From: Stenotrophomonas sp.
GTDB lineage: Bacteria; Pseudomonadota; Gammaproteobacteria; Xanthomonadales; Xanthomonadaceae
Direction: 5' to 3'
Length of the DNA: 6,575 nucleotides
Assembly: GCA_003525885.1 (NCBI GenBank)
Contig: DQIG01000210.1
Location: forward strand, 1-6,575
The notes beneath the pieces were generated by a model. It did not search any database and was not told where the DNA came from. It worked only from the letters and a program-made list of their open reading frames with translations. Of this stretch, positions 1 through 5,779 are shown one piece after another. Position 1 is the stretch's first letter. Each line of letters starts with the position of its first letter. The position numbers and the translations under genes are program-made.

Positions 1-698
1 TGCAGCCGGGCGACCGGCTGCCAGCCGAGCGCACCCTCGCGGTGCAGCTGGGGGTCTCGCGCACGGCGTTGCGCGAAGCGATCGCGCAGCTGGCCAGCCA
101 AGGCCTGTTGACCGCGCGCGTGGGCGGCGGCACCTATGTGGCTGAGCCGGCGGCGCGTGCGCGGCAGGCGCTGGATGAACCGCTGGCGCCCTACCTGCCG
201 CTGTTCCAGGGCGACCCGGAGTACCGCTTCGACGTGCTGGAGATCCGCCATGCACTGGAAGGTGCCACCGCTTGGCACGCAGCGCTGCGTGCCACCGACG
301 AGGACCGCGTGCGCATCGCGCAGGCCTTCCAGACCATGATGGACGCGCACGGCAAGGACGACCCGACCGGTGAAGCCGAGGCTGACGCGGCCTTCCACCT
401 GTCCATCGCCGAGGCTTCGCACAACCTGGTGCTGCTGCAGGTGATGCGCGGCCTGTTCGAGCTGCTGCAGACCAACATCTCGCAGAGCCGCGAGAAGCTC
501 TATACCTCGGCGAGGACCTTCTCGCCGTTGTCCGACCAGCACCGCGAGATGATGGACGCGGTGCTGGCCGGCGACCCCGAACGCGCGCGCGCCGCCGCGC
601 ATGCCCACCTCGAGTTCGTGCACACCACGCTGCGCACCCTCGATGACAACGAAGCCCGGCGTGCGCGGGCCTCGCGTCTACCTTCCCCACACGGTTGA
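1..698 (+). CDS. lldR: Lactate-responsive GntR/FadR-family transcriptional regulator LldR (5' truncated)
   Basis: The gene runs in from the left edge; the first full codon is at base 3, and a GTG at 42 is internal, because conserved winged-helix sequence (PGDRLPAERTLAVQLGVSR, bases 6-62) is read straight through it. The visible 231 residues contain the end of the GntR winged-helix DNA-binding domain, including the wing motif GGGTYV. A FCD ligand-binding domain follows, with the motif DAAFHLSIAEASHN and later DQHREM. Asp128, His132, His180 and His202 (counted from base 3) sit where FCD proteins bind a metal ion that helps hold the effector. LldR of Escherichia coli has 258 residues, so roughly 20-25 residues are missing. 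The family represses or activates lactate genes in response to lactate, and the identity comes mostly from lldD and dld directly downstream. Related FCD regulators (PdhR, GlcC) look alike, so on sequence alone only the family is certain. Confidence 0.93.
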   Translation, partial: QPGDRLPAERTLAVQLGVSRTALREAIAQLASQGLLTARVGGGTYVAEPAARARQALDEPLAPYLPLFQGDPEYRFDVLEIRHALEGATAWHAALRATDEDRVRIAQAFQTMMDAHGKDDPTGEAEADAAFHLSIAEASHNLVLLQVMRGLFELLQTNISQSREKLYTSARTFSPLSDQHREMMDAVLAGDPERARAAAHAHLEFVHTTLRTLDDNEARRARASRLPSPHG

Positions 699-702
699 CC
701 CC

Positions 703-1842
703 ATGATCATCTCCGCCTCCACCGATTACCGTGCCGCAGCGCAACGCCGGCTGCCGCCGTTCCTGTTCCACTACATCGATGGCGGCGCGTATGCCGAGCA
801 CACGCTGAAGCGCAACGTTTCCGACCTGTCCGACATCGCGCTGCGCCAGCGCATCCTGCGCAACATGTCCGACCTGAGCCTGGAAACCGAGCTGTTCGGC
901 GAAAAACTGGCGATGCCGGTGGCGCTGGCGCCGGTCGGCCTGACCGGCATGTATGCCCGGCGCGGCGAAGTACAGGCGGCGCGCGCGGCCGACAGTCGTG
1001 GCATCCCGTTCACCCTGTCCACGGTGTCGGTGTGCCCGATCGAGGAAGTGGCCCCGGCCATCCAGCGGCCGATGTGGTTCCAGCTGTACGTGCTGCGCGA
1101 CCGTGGCTTCATGCGCAATGCGCTGGAGCGGGCACAGGCCGCGGGTGTGACCACGCTGGTGTTCACCGTGGACATGCCGGTGCCGGGAGCGCGCTACCGC
1201 GATGCACACTCCGGCATGAGCGGCCCGAATGCCTCGCTGCGCCGCATCGGCCAGGCCATCACCCATCCGCACTGGGCGTGGGACGTGGGCCTGTTCGGGC
1301 GCCCGCATGACCTGGGCAACATCTCCACCTATCGTGGCAACCCGACCGGGCTGGAGGACTACATTGGCTGGCTGGGCAGCAATTTCGATCCGTCCATTTC
1401 GTGGAAGGACCTGGAGTGGATCCGCGAATTCTGGAAGGGCCCGATGGTGATCAAGGGCATCCTCGACCCGGATGACGCGCGTGATGCGGTCAAGTTCGGT
1501 GCCGATGGCATCGTGGTCTCCAACCATGGCGGTCGCCAGTTGGATGGCGTGCTGTCCACCGCGCGCGCACTGCCGGCGATTGCCGATGCGGTGCAGGGCG
1601 ACCTGAAGATTCTCGCCGATTCGGGTATCCGCACCGGCCTGGACGTGGTGCGCATGCTGGCGCTGGGTGCCGACACCGTGCTGCTGGGTCGCGCCTTCGT
1701 CTATGCGCTGGCCGCGCAGGGCGAGGCCGGCGTGGCCAACCTGCTGGACCTGATCGCCAAGGAGATGCGCGTAGCGATGACACTGACTGGTGCGCACCGT
1801 ATTGCCGACATCGGCCGCGATTCACTGGTCAACCTGCCATGA
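703..1842 (+). CDS. lldD: L-lactate dehydrogenase (FMN-dependent, quinone-linked)
   Basis: This enzyme oxidises L-lactate to pyruvate and passes electrons to membrane quinone, acting at the inner face of the cytoplasmic membrane. The 379-residue product is close to E. coli LldD (396) and belongs to the FMN-dependent alpha-hydroxyacid dehydrogenase family, a TIM barrel. Expected active-site residues are present: Tyr24 (FHYIDGGA), Tyr129 (QLYVL), Lys251 (MVIKGI), and the signature SNHGGRQLDG with catalytic base His275 and substrate-binding Arg278. FMN phosphate-binding segments near LADSGIR and LLGRAF follow. The ATG at 703 is chosen because MIIS..DYRAAAQRRLPPF is the usual LldD N-terminus; the frame is open back to 601, but that part overlaps lldR. 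The gene begins 4 nt after the lldR stop with no clear Shine-Dalgarno sequence, suggesting translational coupling, and overlaps dld by 4 nt. It should be co-transcribed with, and controlled by, lldR. Confidence 0.97.
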   Translation: MIISASTDYRAAAQRRLPPFLFHYIDGGAYAEHTLKRNVSDLSDIALRQRILRNMSDLSLETELFGEKLAMPVALAPVGLTGMYARRGEVQAARAADSRGIPFTLSTVSVCPIEEVAPAIQRPMWFQLYVLRDRGFMRNALERAQAAGVTTLVFTVDMPVPGARYRDAHSGMSGPNASLRRIGQAITHPHWAWDVGLFGRPHDLGNISTYRGNPTGLEDYIGWLGSNFDPSISWKDLEWIREFWKGPMVIKGILDPDDARDAVKFGADGIVVSNHGGRQLDGVLSTARALPAIADAVQGDLKILADSGIRTGLDVVRMLALGADTVLLGRAFVYALAAQGEAGVANLLDLIAKEMRVAMTLTGAHRIADIGRDSLVNLP

Positions 1843-3539
1843 GTGGCCACGATGCCGTGCTGGCGCAGTTGCGTGACGCGGTCGGCAGTCGCCATGTATT
1901 GACCGGCGACAAGGCCACGCGTCGCTTCCGTCGCGGCTACCGCTTCGGCGATGGCCCGGTGTTGGCGGTGGTGCGCCCGGGCACCTTGCTGGAACTGTGG
2001 TACGTGCTGCAGGCGGCGGTGCAGGGTGGGGCGGCGATCATCCTGCAGGCGGCCAATACCGGCCTGACCGGCGGTTCGACCCCGGATGGCAACGACTATG
2101 GGCGGCCGATCGTGCTGGTCAGTACGCTGCGCCTGACCGGAATCCAGTTGTTGAACGAGGGCCGCCAGGTGCTGTGCCTGCCCGGCGCCACGCTGGACCG
2201 CCTGGAGCAGACGCTGGCACCGCTGGGCCGTGAGCCGCATTCGGTGATCGGCTCGTCCTGCATCGGTGCCTCGGTGCTGGGCGGCATCTGCAACAACTCC
2301 GGCGGTGCGCTGGTGCGTCGTGGCCCGGCCTACACCGAGCTGGCGCTGTATGCGCAGGTCGATGCGCAGGGCCAGCTGCAGCTGGTCAACCATCTGGGCA
2401 TCGCGCTGGGTGATGCGCCCGAGCAGATCCTGCAGCGACTGCAGGCTGGCGACTACAGCGCCGCTGACGTGGGTGATGGCGGCGGCCGCGCTGCATCCGA
2501 TCCACGCTATGCCGAGGAAGTGCGCAGGGTCGATGCCGATACGCCGGCGCGCTTCAATGCCGATCCCAGCCGCCACTTCGAAGCCGCCGGTTCGGCCGGC
2601 AAGCTGGCGGTGTTCGCGGTGCGCCTGGATACCTTCGAAAAGGAGGCTGCCGAGGTCTTCTACATCGGCAGCAACCGCACCGACAGCCTCACTGCGATCC
2701 GGCGCCAGCTGCTGACCGGCTTCGAGCGCCTGCCGATTGCTGGTGAGTACATCCACCGCGATGCCTATGACATCGGCGAGCGTTACGGCAAGGACAGCTT
2801 CCTGTTGATCGACCGACTCGGCACTTCCCGTGTGCCCGCCGCGTTCGCGTTGAAGAGCCGGGTCGACGGTTGGTTCGAACGTCTGGGCCTGCGCGGGGTG
2901 ACCGACCGGGTGATGCAGGTGCTGACCGGCCTGCTGCCCTCGCACCTGCCCAAGCGCCTGGGCGAATTCCGCCAGCGCTACGAGCATCACCTGCTGCTGA
3001 AAGTGTCCGCGCAGGATGCGGCGCAGACCGAAGCCTGGTTGCGGGACTTCTTCGCAGACCATGAAGGCGACCACTTCCATTGCACGGCGGAGGAGGGGCG
3101 CAAGGCGTTCCTGCACCGCTTCGCGGTGGCCGGTGCTGCAGTGCGCTACCGCGAAGTGCATCGCGACCAGGTGCAGGACATCGTGGCGCTGGACATTGCC
3201 CTGCGCCGCGATGATGCCGACTGGTTCGAGCAGTTGCCGGCCGATATCGACGGCCGTCTGCTGCACAAGCTGTACTACGGCCACTTCCTCTGCCACGTGT
3301 TCCACCAGGATTACATCGCGCGCAGGGGTGAAGACCCGATGGCGATCGAGCACGCGATGTGGGCGCTGCTGGACCAGCGCGGCGCCGAGTATCCGGCCGA
3401 GCACAATGTCGGCCACCTGTACCCGGCCAAGCCGGCGCTGGCCGGGTTCTACCGGCAGCTGGACCCGAGCAACACGTTCAATCCCGGTATCGGCCAGACC
3501 TCGAAGGAAAAAGGATGGGGTCGCTGCGATTGCGGATGA
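1839..3539 (+). CDS. dld: Quinone-dependent D-lactate dehydrogenase (FAD flavoprotein)
   Basis: Dld oxidises D-lactate to pyruvate and delivers electrons to the quinone pool as a peripheral inner-membrane protein. The product has 566 residues (E. coli Dld 571). The N-terminal half is an FAD-binding type 4 (PCMH-like) domain: the flavin-contacting stretch QAANTGLTGGSTP lies at about residues 70-82 and GSSCIGASVLGGICNNSGG at about 138-156. The middle and C-terminal parts correspond to the basic membrane-binding and cap domains of this enzyme type. The C-terminus carries the family motif HNVGHLY (about 522-528), then DPSNTFNPGIGQTSK. The start ATG overlaps the lldD stop as ATGA, so translation is probably coupled; no strong Shine-Dalgarno is visible. 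The last residues, RCDCG, add two cysteines not recalled from the E. coli protein. A glycolate-oxidase GlcD-type protein is a less likely alternative because length and C-terminal motif fit Dld. Confidence 0.96.
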   Translation: MSGHDAVLAQLRDAVGSRHVLTGDKATRRFRRGYRFGDGPVLAVVRPGTLLELWYVLQAAVQGGAAIILQAANTGLTGGSTPDGNDYGRPIVLVSTLRLTGIQLLNEGRQVLCLPGATLDRLEQTLAPLGREPHSVIGSSCIGASVLGGICNNSGGALVRRGPAYTELALYAQVDAQGQLQLVNHLGIALGDAPEQILQRLQAGDYSAADVGDGGGRAASDPRYAEEVRRVDADTPARFNADPSRHFEAAGSAGKLAVFAVRLDTFEKEAAEVFYIGSNRTDSLTAIRRQLLTGFERLPIAGEYIHRDAYDIGERYGKDSFLLIDRLGTSRVPAAFALKSRVDGWFERLGLRGVTDRVMQVLTGLLPSHLPKRLGEFRQRYEHHLLLKVSAQDAAQTEAWLRDFFADHEGDHFHCTAEEGRKAFLHRFAVAGAAVRYREVHRDQVQDIVALDIALRRDDADWFEQLPADIDGRLLHKLYYGHFLCHVFHQDYIARRGEDPMAIEHAMWALLDQRGAEYPAEHNVGHLYPAKPALAGFYRQLDPSNTFNPGIGQTSKEKGWGRCDCG

Positions 3540-3540
3540 T

Positions 3541-3563
3541 GTAGCGCCGGGCTCGCGCTCGGC
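3541..3563 (+). repeat. SMAG-like GTAG hairpin (REP family), plus orientation
   Basis: The tetranucleotide GTAG (3541-3544) is followed by one base and a 7-bp stem: GCCGGGC (3546-3552), loop TCGC, GCTCGGC (3557-3563), with one G-T pair. This is the layout known for S. maltophilia GTAG (SMAG) elements, a REP-like family scattered between genes. It starts one base after the dld stop codon and could end the lactate transcript or protect its 3' end. Element length beyond the stem cannot be set from one copy. Confidence 0.7.
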
Positions 3564-3584
3564 TGGTGCCTGTGGTGAGAAGCA

Positions 3585-3601
3585 GTCGAGCAGGACTCGA
3601 C
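3585..3601. other. Perfect hairpin in the dld-downstream intergenic region
   Basis: GTCGAG (3585-3590), a 5-nt loop, and CTCGAC (3596-3601) form a perfect 6-bp inverted repeat. No T-tract follows, so it is not a standard intrinsic terminator on the plus strand. It overlaps a weak -35 candidate for the next gene and could be a protein site or simply an RNA hairpin after dld. Confidence 0.4.
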
Positions 3602-3624
3602 GCCGGCCGGTCAGCGGTTACCAT
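3597..3624 (+). promoter_or_regulatory. Weak candidate sigma70 promoter for the 3651 gene
   Basis: TCGACG (3597-3602; 4 of 6 with TTGACA) and TACCAT (3619-3624; 4 of 6 with TATAAT) are 16 bp apart. The predicted start near 3631 would give a leader of about 20 nt containing the AGGAG at 3640-3644. The match is modest and this is an inference only. Confidence 0.3.
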
Positions 3625-3650
3625 CGGAACCCCAGCCGCAGGAGCCGCCC

Positions 3651-4535
3651 ATGCATTCCGTTCTCGCCCGCGCCACTCTGTGCGCTGCAGTGCTGGTAAC
3701 CCCGCTGCTGGTGCTGGCCCAGTCCTCGATCCTGCCGCAGCAGCGCGACGCTGCGGGAAACGTGATGGAGCCGCTGGGCCAGGTGCTGGAACAGGGCGGG
3801 CAGGGCGGAGCACGCATGCGGTACTGCACCCTCGATCGCGCCTGGTGCGTGCGTGTGCAACCGGTGGCCGAGGACGGCGATCGGCCAACAACGCTGGAAG
3901 TCTCCGAACGGGTGGCGGGCGAAAGCGAGCCGCACGTCTACCACGTCAGCATCGACGTGCCGCAGGAAAGTGAGCTGTCGCTGTGGCCGTGGATCGTGCG
4001 CCTGGCGCCGGGCGTGGGCAGCGATGAGACAGTGAGCGACCCGCAGCAGCGCGCCCGCCAGAACGTGCTGGTCGGTGGCCTGGTCAAGTTCAGTGCCATG
4101 TACTCCGGCGGTGGTGCCGACGCGTCCACGCTGCAGCTGGCGCGCGTGCGACACCTGCAGGACGGCATCCAGGTGGACGATGACGTGCTGACCCTGCCAT
4201 GGCAGGGCAACGTAATGATCCGCGCCTGTTTCAGCGAGCAGGACATGAAGCAGCGCGCAGGCGCCTGCCACGACGAGTACGGCTTCTCGGCAAGGTTGGC
4301 GCTGGATACGGCCACAGAAGGCATGCCGGTGCTGCGCTACCAGACGGTGGCAACCCGCTTCCCGGCGGGTGTGTCGCGCTTCGAGGATTCACTGGCCAAG
4401 GGCCCGCTGAAGAAGAAGGATCTGCGCACCGAGCAGGACCCGGCATGCAGCTATACGCGGTTGTTCCGCTTCAGCGATGGGGTATTCCACCCCGACCAGG
4501 CGCTGCCGGACTGCGCCGGCTATACCGAGCCCTGA
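3651..4535 (+). CDS. Exported protein of unknown function, six mature cysteines
   Basis: I do not recognise a family. The 294-residue product begins with a typical Sec signal peptide: a short start with Arg7, a hydrophobic run to about residue 22, and a V-L-A cleavage site after Ala23. No lipobox cysteine is present, so a soluble periplasmic or secreted protein is expected. The mature part has Cys59, Cys66, Cys193, Cys206, Cys266 and Cys288; the even number and the pairwise spacing suggest up to three disulfides. No transmembrane segment follows the signal. A lysine-rich patch (GPLKKKDL) lies near residue 250. The ATG is well supported by AGGAG at 3640-3644 with 6 nt spacing. It is separated from dld by 111 nt and converges on the I78 gene, so it is probably its own unit. 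SMAG-like hairpins lie on both sides. Coding bias matches its neighbours, giving no sign of recent transfer. Confidence 0.85.
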   Translation: MHSVLARATLCAAVLVTPLLVLAQSSILPQQRDAAGNVMEPLGQVLEQGGQGGARMRYCTLDRAWCVRVQPVAEDGDRPTTLEVSERVAGESEPHVYHVSIDVPQESELSLWPWIVRLAPGVGSDETVSDPQQRARQNVLVGGLVKFSAMYSGGGADASTLQLARVRHLQDGIQVDDDVLTLPWQGNVMIRACFSEQDMKQRAGACHDEYGFSARLALDTATEGMPVLRYQTVATRFPAGVSRFEDSLAKGPLKKKDLRTEQDPACSYTRLFRFSDGVFHPDQALPDCAGYTEP

Positions 4536-4543
4536 GCTGCAGC

Positions 4544-4565
4544 GCCGAGCCATGCTCGGCTCTAC
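4544..4565 (-). repeat. SMAG-like GTAG hairpin (REP family), minus orientation
   Basis: Read on the minus strand, GTAG (4565-4562) is followed by one base, then GCCGAGC, a 3-nt loop, and GCTCGGC (stem arms 4554-4560 and 4544-4550), a perfect 7-bp stem. It closely resembles the element at 3541 but is inverted relative to it. It occupies most of the 48-nt gap between convergent genes and may act as a two-way transcription barrier. Confidence 0.8.
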
Positions 4566-4577
4566 AGAAGCCTTCTG
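4565..4577. other. Small hairpin between convergent genes
   Basis: CAGAA (4565-4569), a 3-nt loop and TTCTG (4573-4577) form a 5-bp stem that shares its first base with the GTAG of the adjacent SMAG-like element. On the minus strand it comes 6 nt after the I78 stop codon, directly ahead of the larger hairpin. No T-tract follows, so intrinsic termination is uncertain. Confidence 0.4.
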
Positions 4578-4583
4578 CGGTGC

Positions 4584-4880
4584 TTACTCGCAGCGCGTGG
4601 AGGTGATGATGTTGTCCTTGTCCACGTACACACGCAGGCGATCCTGGCGGATGTCCTTGGTGGTGATGGTGCTGGGGCCGATCGGGTTGACCAGGCCGGC
4701 GCCGCTCTCGCTGGACAGGCGGCGGATGTTGGCTTCGTTGGCCGGCTGGCCGATCGCCCAGCCCAGCTGGCTGGCATCGCAGTGGCCGGTGCCCTTGACC
4801 TGCGGGCCAGGGGTGCTGACGCAGGCCGACAGCAGCAGGGCCGACGCAGGCAGCAACAGGGACAGACGGAAGGCGGACAT
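4584..4880 (-). CDS. I78-family peptidase inhibitor, lipoprotein
   Basis: The 98-residue product matches the pattern of peptidase inhibitor family I78, whose characterised members inhibit serine proteases such as elastase. After the signal come Cys34 (CDASQLGWAIGQP), a short helix-like stretch, then the conserved tail TTKD..QDRLRVYVD...I....C with Asp76, Arg81, Leu82, Asp87 and Cys97. Cys34 and Cys97 could form a disulfide. The N-terminus is a lipoprotein signal with lipobox L17-S18-A19-C20; Val at +2 predicts an outer-membrane or periplasm-facing anchor. The start ATG (4880-4878) has AGGAG at 4892-4888, 7 nt upstream. It is convergent with the 3651 gene and divergent from the 5052 gene, so it is monocistronic. 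A role guarding the envelope against the cell's own or foreign proteases is inference; the target protease is unknown. Confidence 0.88.
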   Translation of the reverse strand: MSAFRLSLLLPASALLLSACVSTPGPQVKGTGHCDASQLGWAIGQPANEANIRRLSSESGAGLVNPIGPSTITTKDIRQDRLRVYVDKDNIITSTRCE

Positions 4881-4913
4881 GCGAGCGCTCCTGCGCAGGG
4901 GAAGATGGGCGGA

Positions 4914-4943
4914 ACGATAGCACTCGGCGCGCGAAAGGCGTCA
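4914..4943 (-). promoter_or_regulatory. Candidate promoter for the I78 inhibitor gene
   Basis: On the minus strand, TATCGT (4919-4914; 4 of 6 with TATAAT) lies 18 nt downstream of TGACGC (4943-4938), a weak -35. The predicted start near 4907 gives a leader of about 27 nt that includes the AGGAG ribosome site. Hexamer matches are moderate. Confidence 0.35.
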
Positions 4944-4950
4944 GCGTCCC

Positions 4951-4979
4951 GGTCATTGCCGGCACAGCATGGTCATTGC
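4951..4979. repeat. 9-bp direct repeat with 20-bp period
   Basis: GGTCATTGC occurs at 4951-4959 and again at 4971-4979, exactly 20 bp apart start to start. About two turns of helix separate the copies, so a protein could bind both on one face of the DNA. The pair lies in the divergent region and overlaps the plus-strand promoter candidate. Confidence 0.6.
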
Positions 4980-4984
4980 ATAGT
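4956..4984 (+). promoter_or_regulatory. Candidate sigma70 promoter for the 5052 gene
   Basis: TTGCCG (4956-4961) and CATAGT (4979-4984; 4 of 6 with TATAAT) have the preferred 17-bp spacing. Transcription would start near 4991, leaving a leader of about 60 nt before ATG 5052. The -35 lies inside the first copy of the direct repeat and the -10 begins at the last base of the second copy, which would suit regulation. Confidence 0.4.
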
Positions 4985-4994
4985 GGGAGGGATG

Positions 4995-5011
4995 GCTGGC
5001 AGCACGCCAGC
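4995..5011 (+). other. Perfect hairpin in the predicted leader of the 5052 gene
   Basis: GCTGGC (4995-5000), a 5-nt loop and GCCAGC (5006-5011) make a perfect 6-bp GC-rich stem. If the promoter at 4956-4984 is right, it sits at the extreme 5' end of the mRNA, where such stems can slow decay. It may also be chance in GC-rich DNA. Confidence 0.35.
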
Positions 5012-5051
5012 GGGCAAGCCGGGCCATTCCGGTGCAGGTGCTGGATACGGT

Positions 5052-5711
5052 ATGACGGCAGGCAGTTTCCGCGACAAGACCAGGGCAAGAACGGTACTGG
5101 CAGTGTCGGTGCTGGGCGTGGCATTTGCCGCCTCTGCGGCCGAGCCGGTGCCGGCCGCCGCCGTGGAAACGCCGGTGTTCGGCGCCTGGCGCAACCTGCA
5201 GACCGAGGCCGGCTACGCACCGGCCCAGCGCAACCTGGCCTTCGCGATGCTGCCGCAGGCCGCTACCCGCGGTGATCGATTCGCCATTGTCGACCGTGAG
5301 GGCAAGCGTGCGGTGTGCTGCCTGCAGGTGGCCAGCCCGTCGCTGGGCGTGGCCGCGCTGCGGGAGCAGTACCACTTGCCGCAGGCCTGGGTGACCGACC
5401 TGAGCAATGGCCGCAGTCCGGCGCGTCCTTACCTGCCGCATGTCTATGCGATGCAGCGGGTAGACGAACTGGCCGACTATGGCTTCGCCGATGTTCCGGG
5501 GGCGTACAGCGACCTGGGAGGGCTGCTGATTCCGGAAGGTGCCGCCCTGGAGGCTGATGGCAGCGCCGTGCGCCTGGGCGATGACCGTTATCCCCTGCAT
5601 TTCCAGCGCCAGCCGCATGCCGATGACGATGGCGCGCTGGACCGCTACACCCTGCAGGTGGGCGAGGGCGTGGCGCCAATCGTGGTTGAAGTGCCGTTCG
5701 GCACCTACTGA
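5052..5711 (+). CDS. Exported protein of unknown function
   Basis: No family is recognised. From ATG 5052 the product has 219 residues with a Sec signal peptide: basic start (Arg7, Lys9, Arg11, Arg13), hydrophobic core about 14-27, and an A-S-A cleavage site after Ala29. The mature protein has an adjacent cysteine pair, Cys89-Cys90, and no other cysteine, followed by a region rich in Leu, Asp and Gly ending in VEVPFGTY. No second membrane segment is seen. The start is chosen because it places the signal correctly. An in-frame ATG at 4992 would add 20 Gly/Pro-rich residues ahead of the signal, and its GGGAGG is only 1 nt away, too close for normal initiation. The ribosome site for 5052 is weak (AGGTG near 5036). 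It is divergent from the I78 gene and 68 nt ahead of cdh, with which it may be partly co-transcribed. Coding bias matches the neighbours. Confidence 0.8.
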   Translation: MTAGSFRDKTRARTVLAVSVLGVAFAASAAEPVPAAAVETPVFGAWRNLQTEAGYAPAQRNLAFAMLPQAATRGDRFAIVDREGKRAVCCLQVASPSLGVAALREQYHLPQAWVTDLSNGRSPARPYLPHVYAMQRVDELADYGFADVPGAYSDLGGLLIPEGAALEADGSAVRLGDDRYPLHFQRQPHADDDGALDRYTLQVGEGVAPIVVEVPFGTY

Positions 5712-5729
5712 TTGCAGCACTGTACTGGC

Positions 5730-5735
5730 TAGAAT
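5730..5735 (+). promoter_or_regulatory. -10-like hexamer ahead of cdh
   Basis: TAGAAT matches TATAAT at 5 of 6 positions, 44 nt before the cdh GTG and shortly after the preceding stop. The best -35 at normal distance, CTGATT (5708-5713, spacer 16), is poor and overlaps the stop codon. It suggests cdh can be transcribed on its own. Confidence 0.4.
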
Positions 5736-5779
5736 GCAGCGCGGCGCCGTCTGCCGTGCCTGTTCCGTGAGTCGCCGCC

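Noticed and set aside
601..702. Upstream extension of lldD to ATG 601
   Set aside because: The extra 34 residues overlap the lldR end and are absent from known LldD proteins; ATG 703 gives the standard N-terminus and aligns Tyr24, Tyr129, Lys251 and His275 to the expected numbers.
1701..3416. 571-codon open frame on the minus strand opposite dld
   Set aside because: It lies antisense to a confidently identified gene. Its composition (rich in Gln, Ala, Arg, His) is that expected from reading a high-GC gene backwards, and no domain is recognisable.
3616..3631. GGTT...AACC inverted repeat near the 3651 promoter candidate
   Set aside because: Four-base arms with an 8-nt gap are expected by chance.
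3618..4271. 217-codon minus-strand open frame opposite the 3651 gene
   Set aside because: The plus-strand gene has a signal peptide and a good ribosome site; the antisense frame has neither and looks like a GC-driven shadow.
4992..5051. Alternative start ATG 4992 for the 5052 gene
   Set aside because: It puts a Gly/Pro-rich stretch before the signal peptide and has a purine-rich tract only 1 nt away; kept only as a possible leaderless start.
4471..5220. Long minus-strand open frame spanning the I78 gene and both flanks
   Set aside because: It is out of frame with the I78 gene, Pro/Arg/Ser-rich, and crosses the hairpins and the divergent promoter region.
4953..5720. 255-codon minus-strand open frame opposite the 5052 gene
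   Set aside because: It has a shadow-type composition and no domain; the plus-strand frame has a proper signal peptide.
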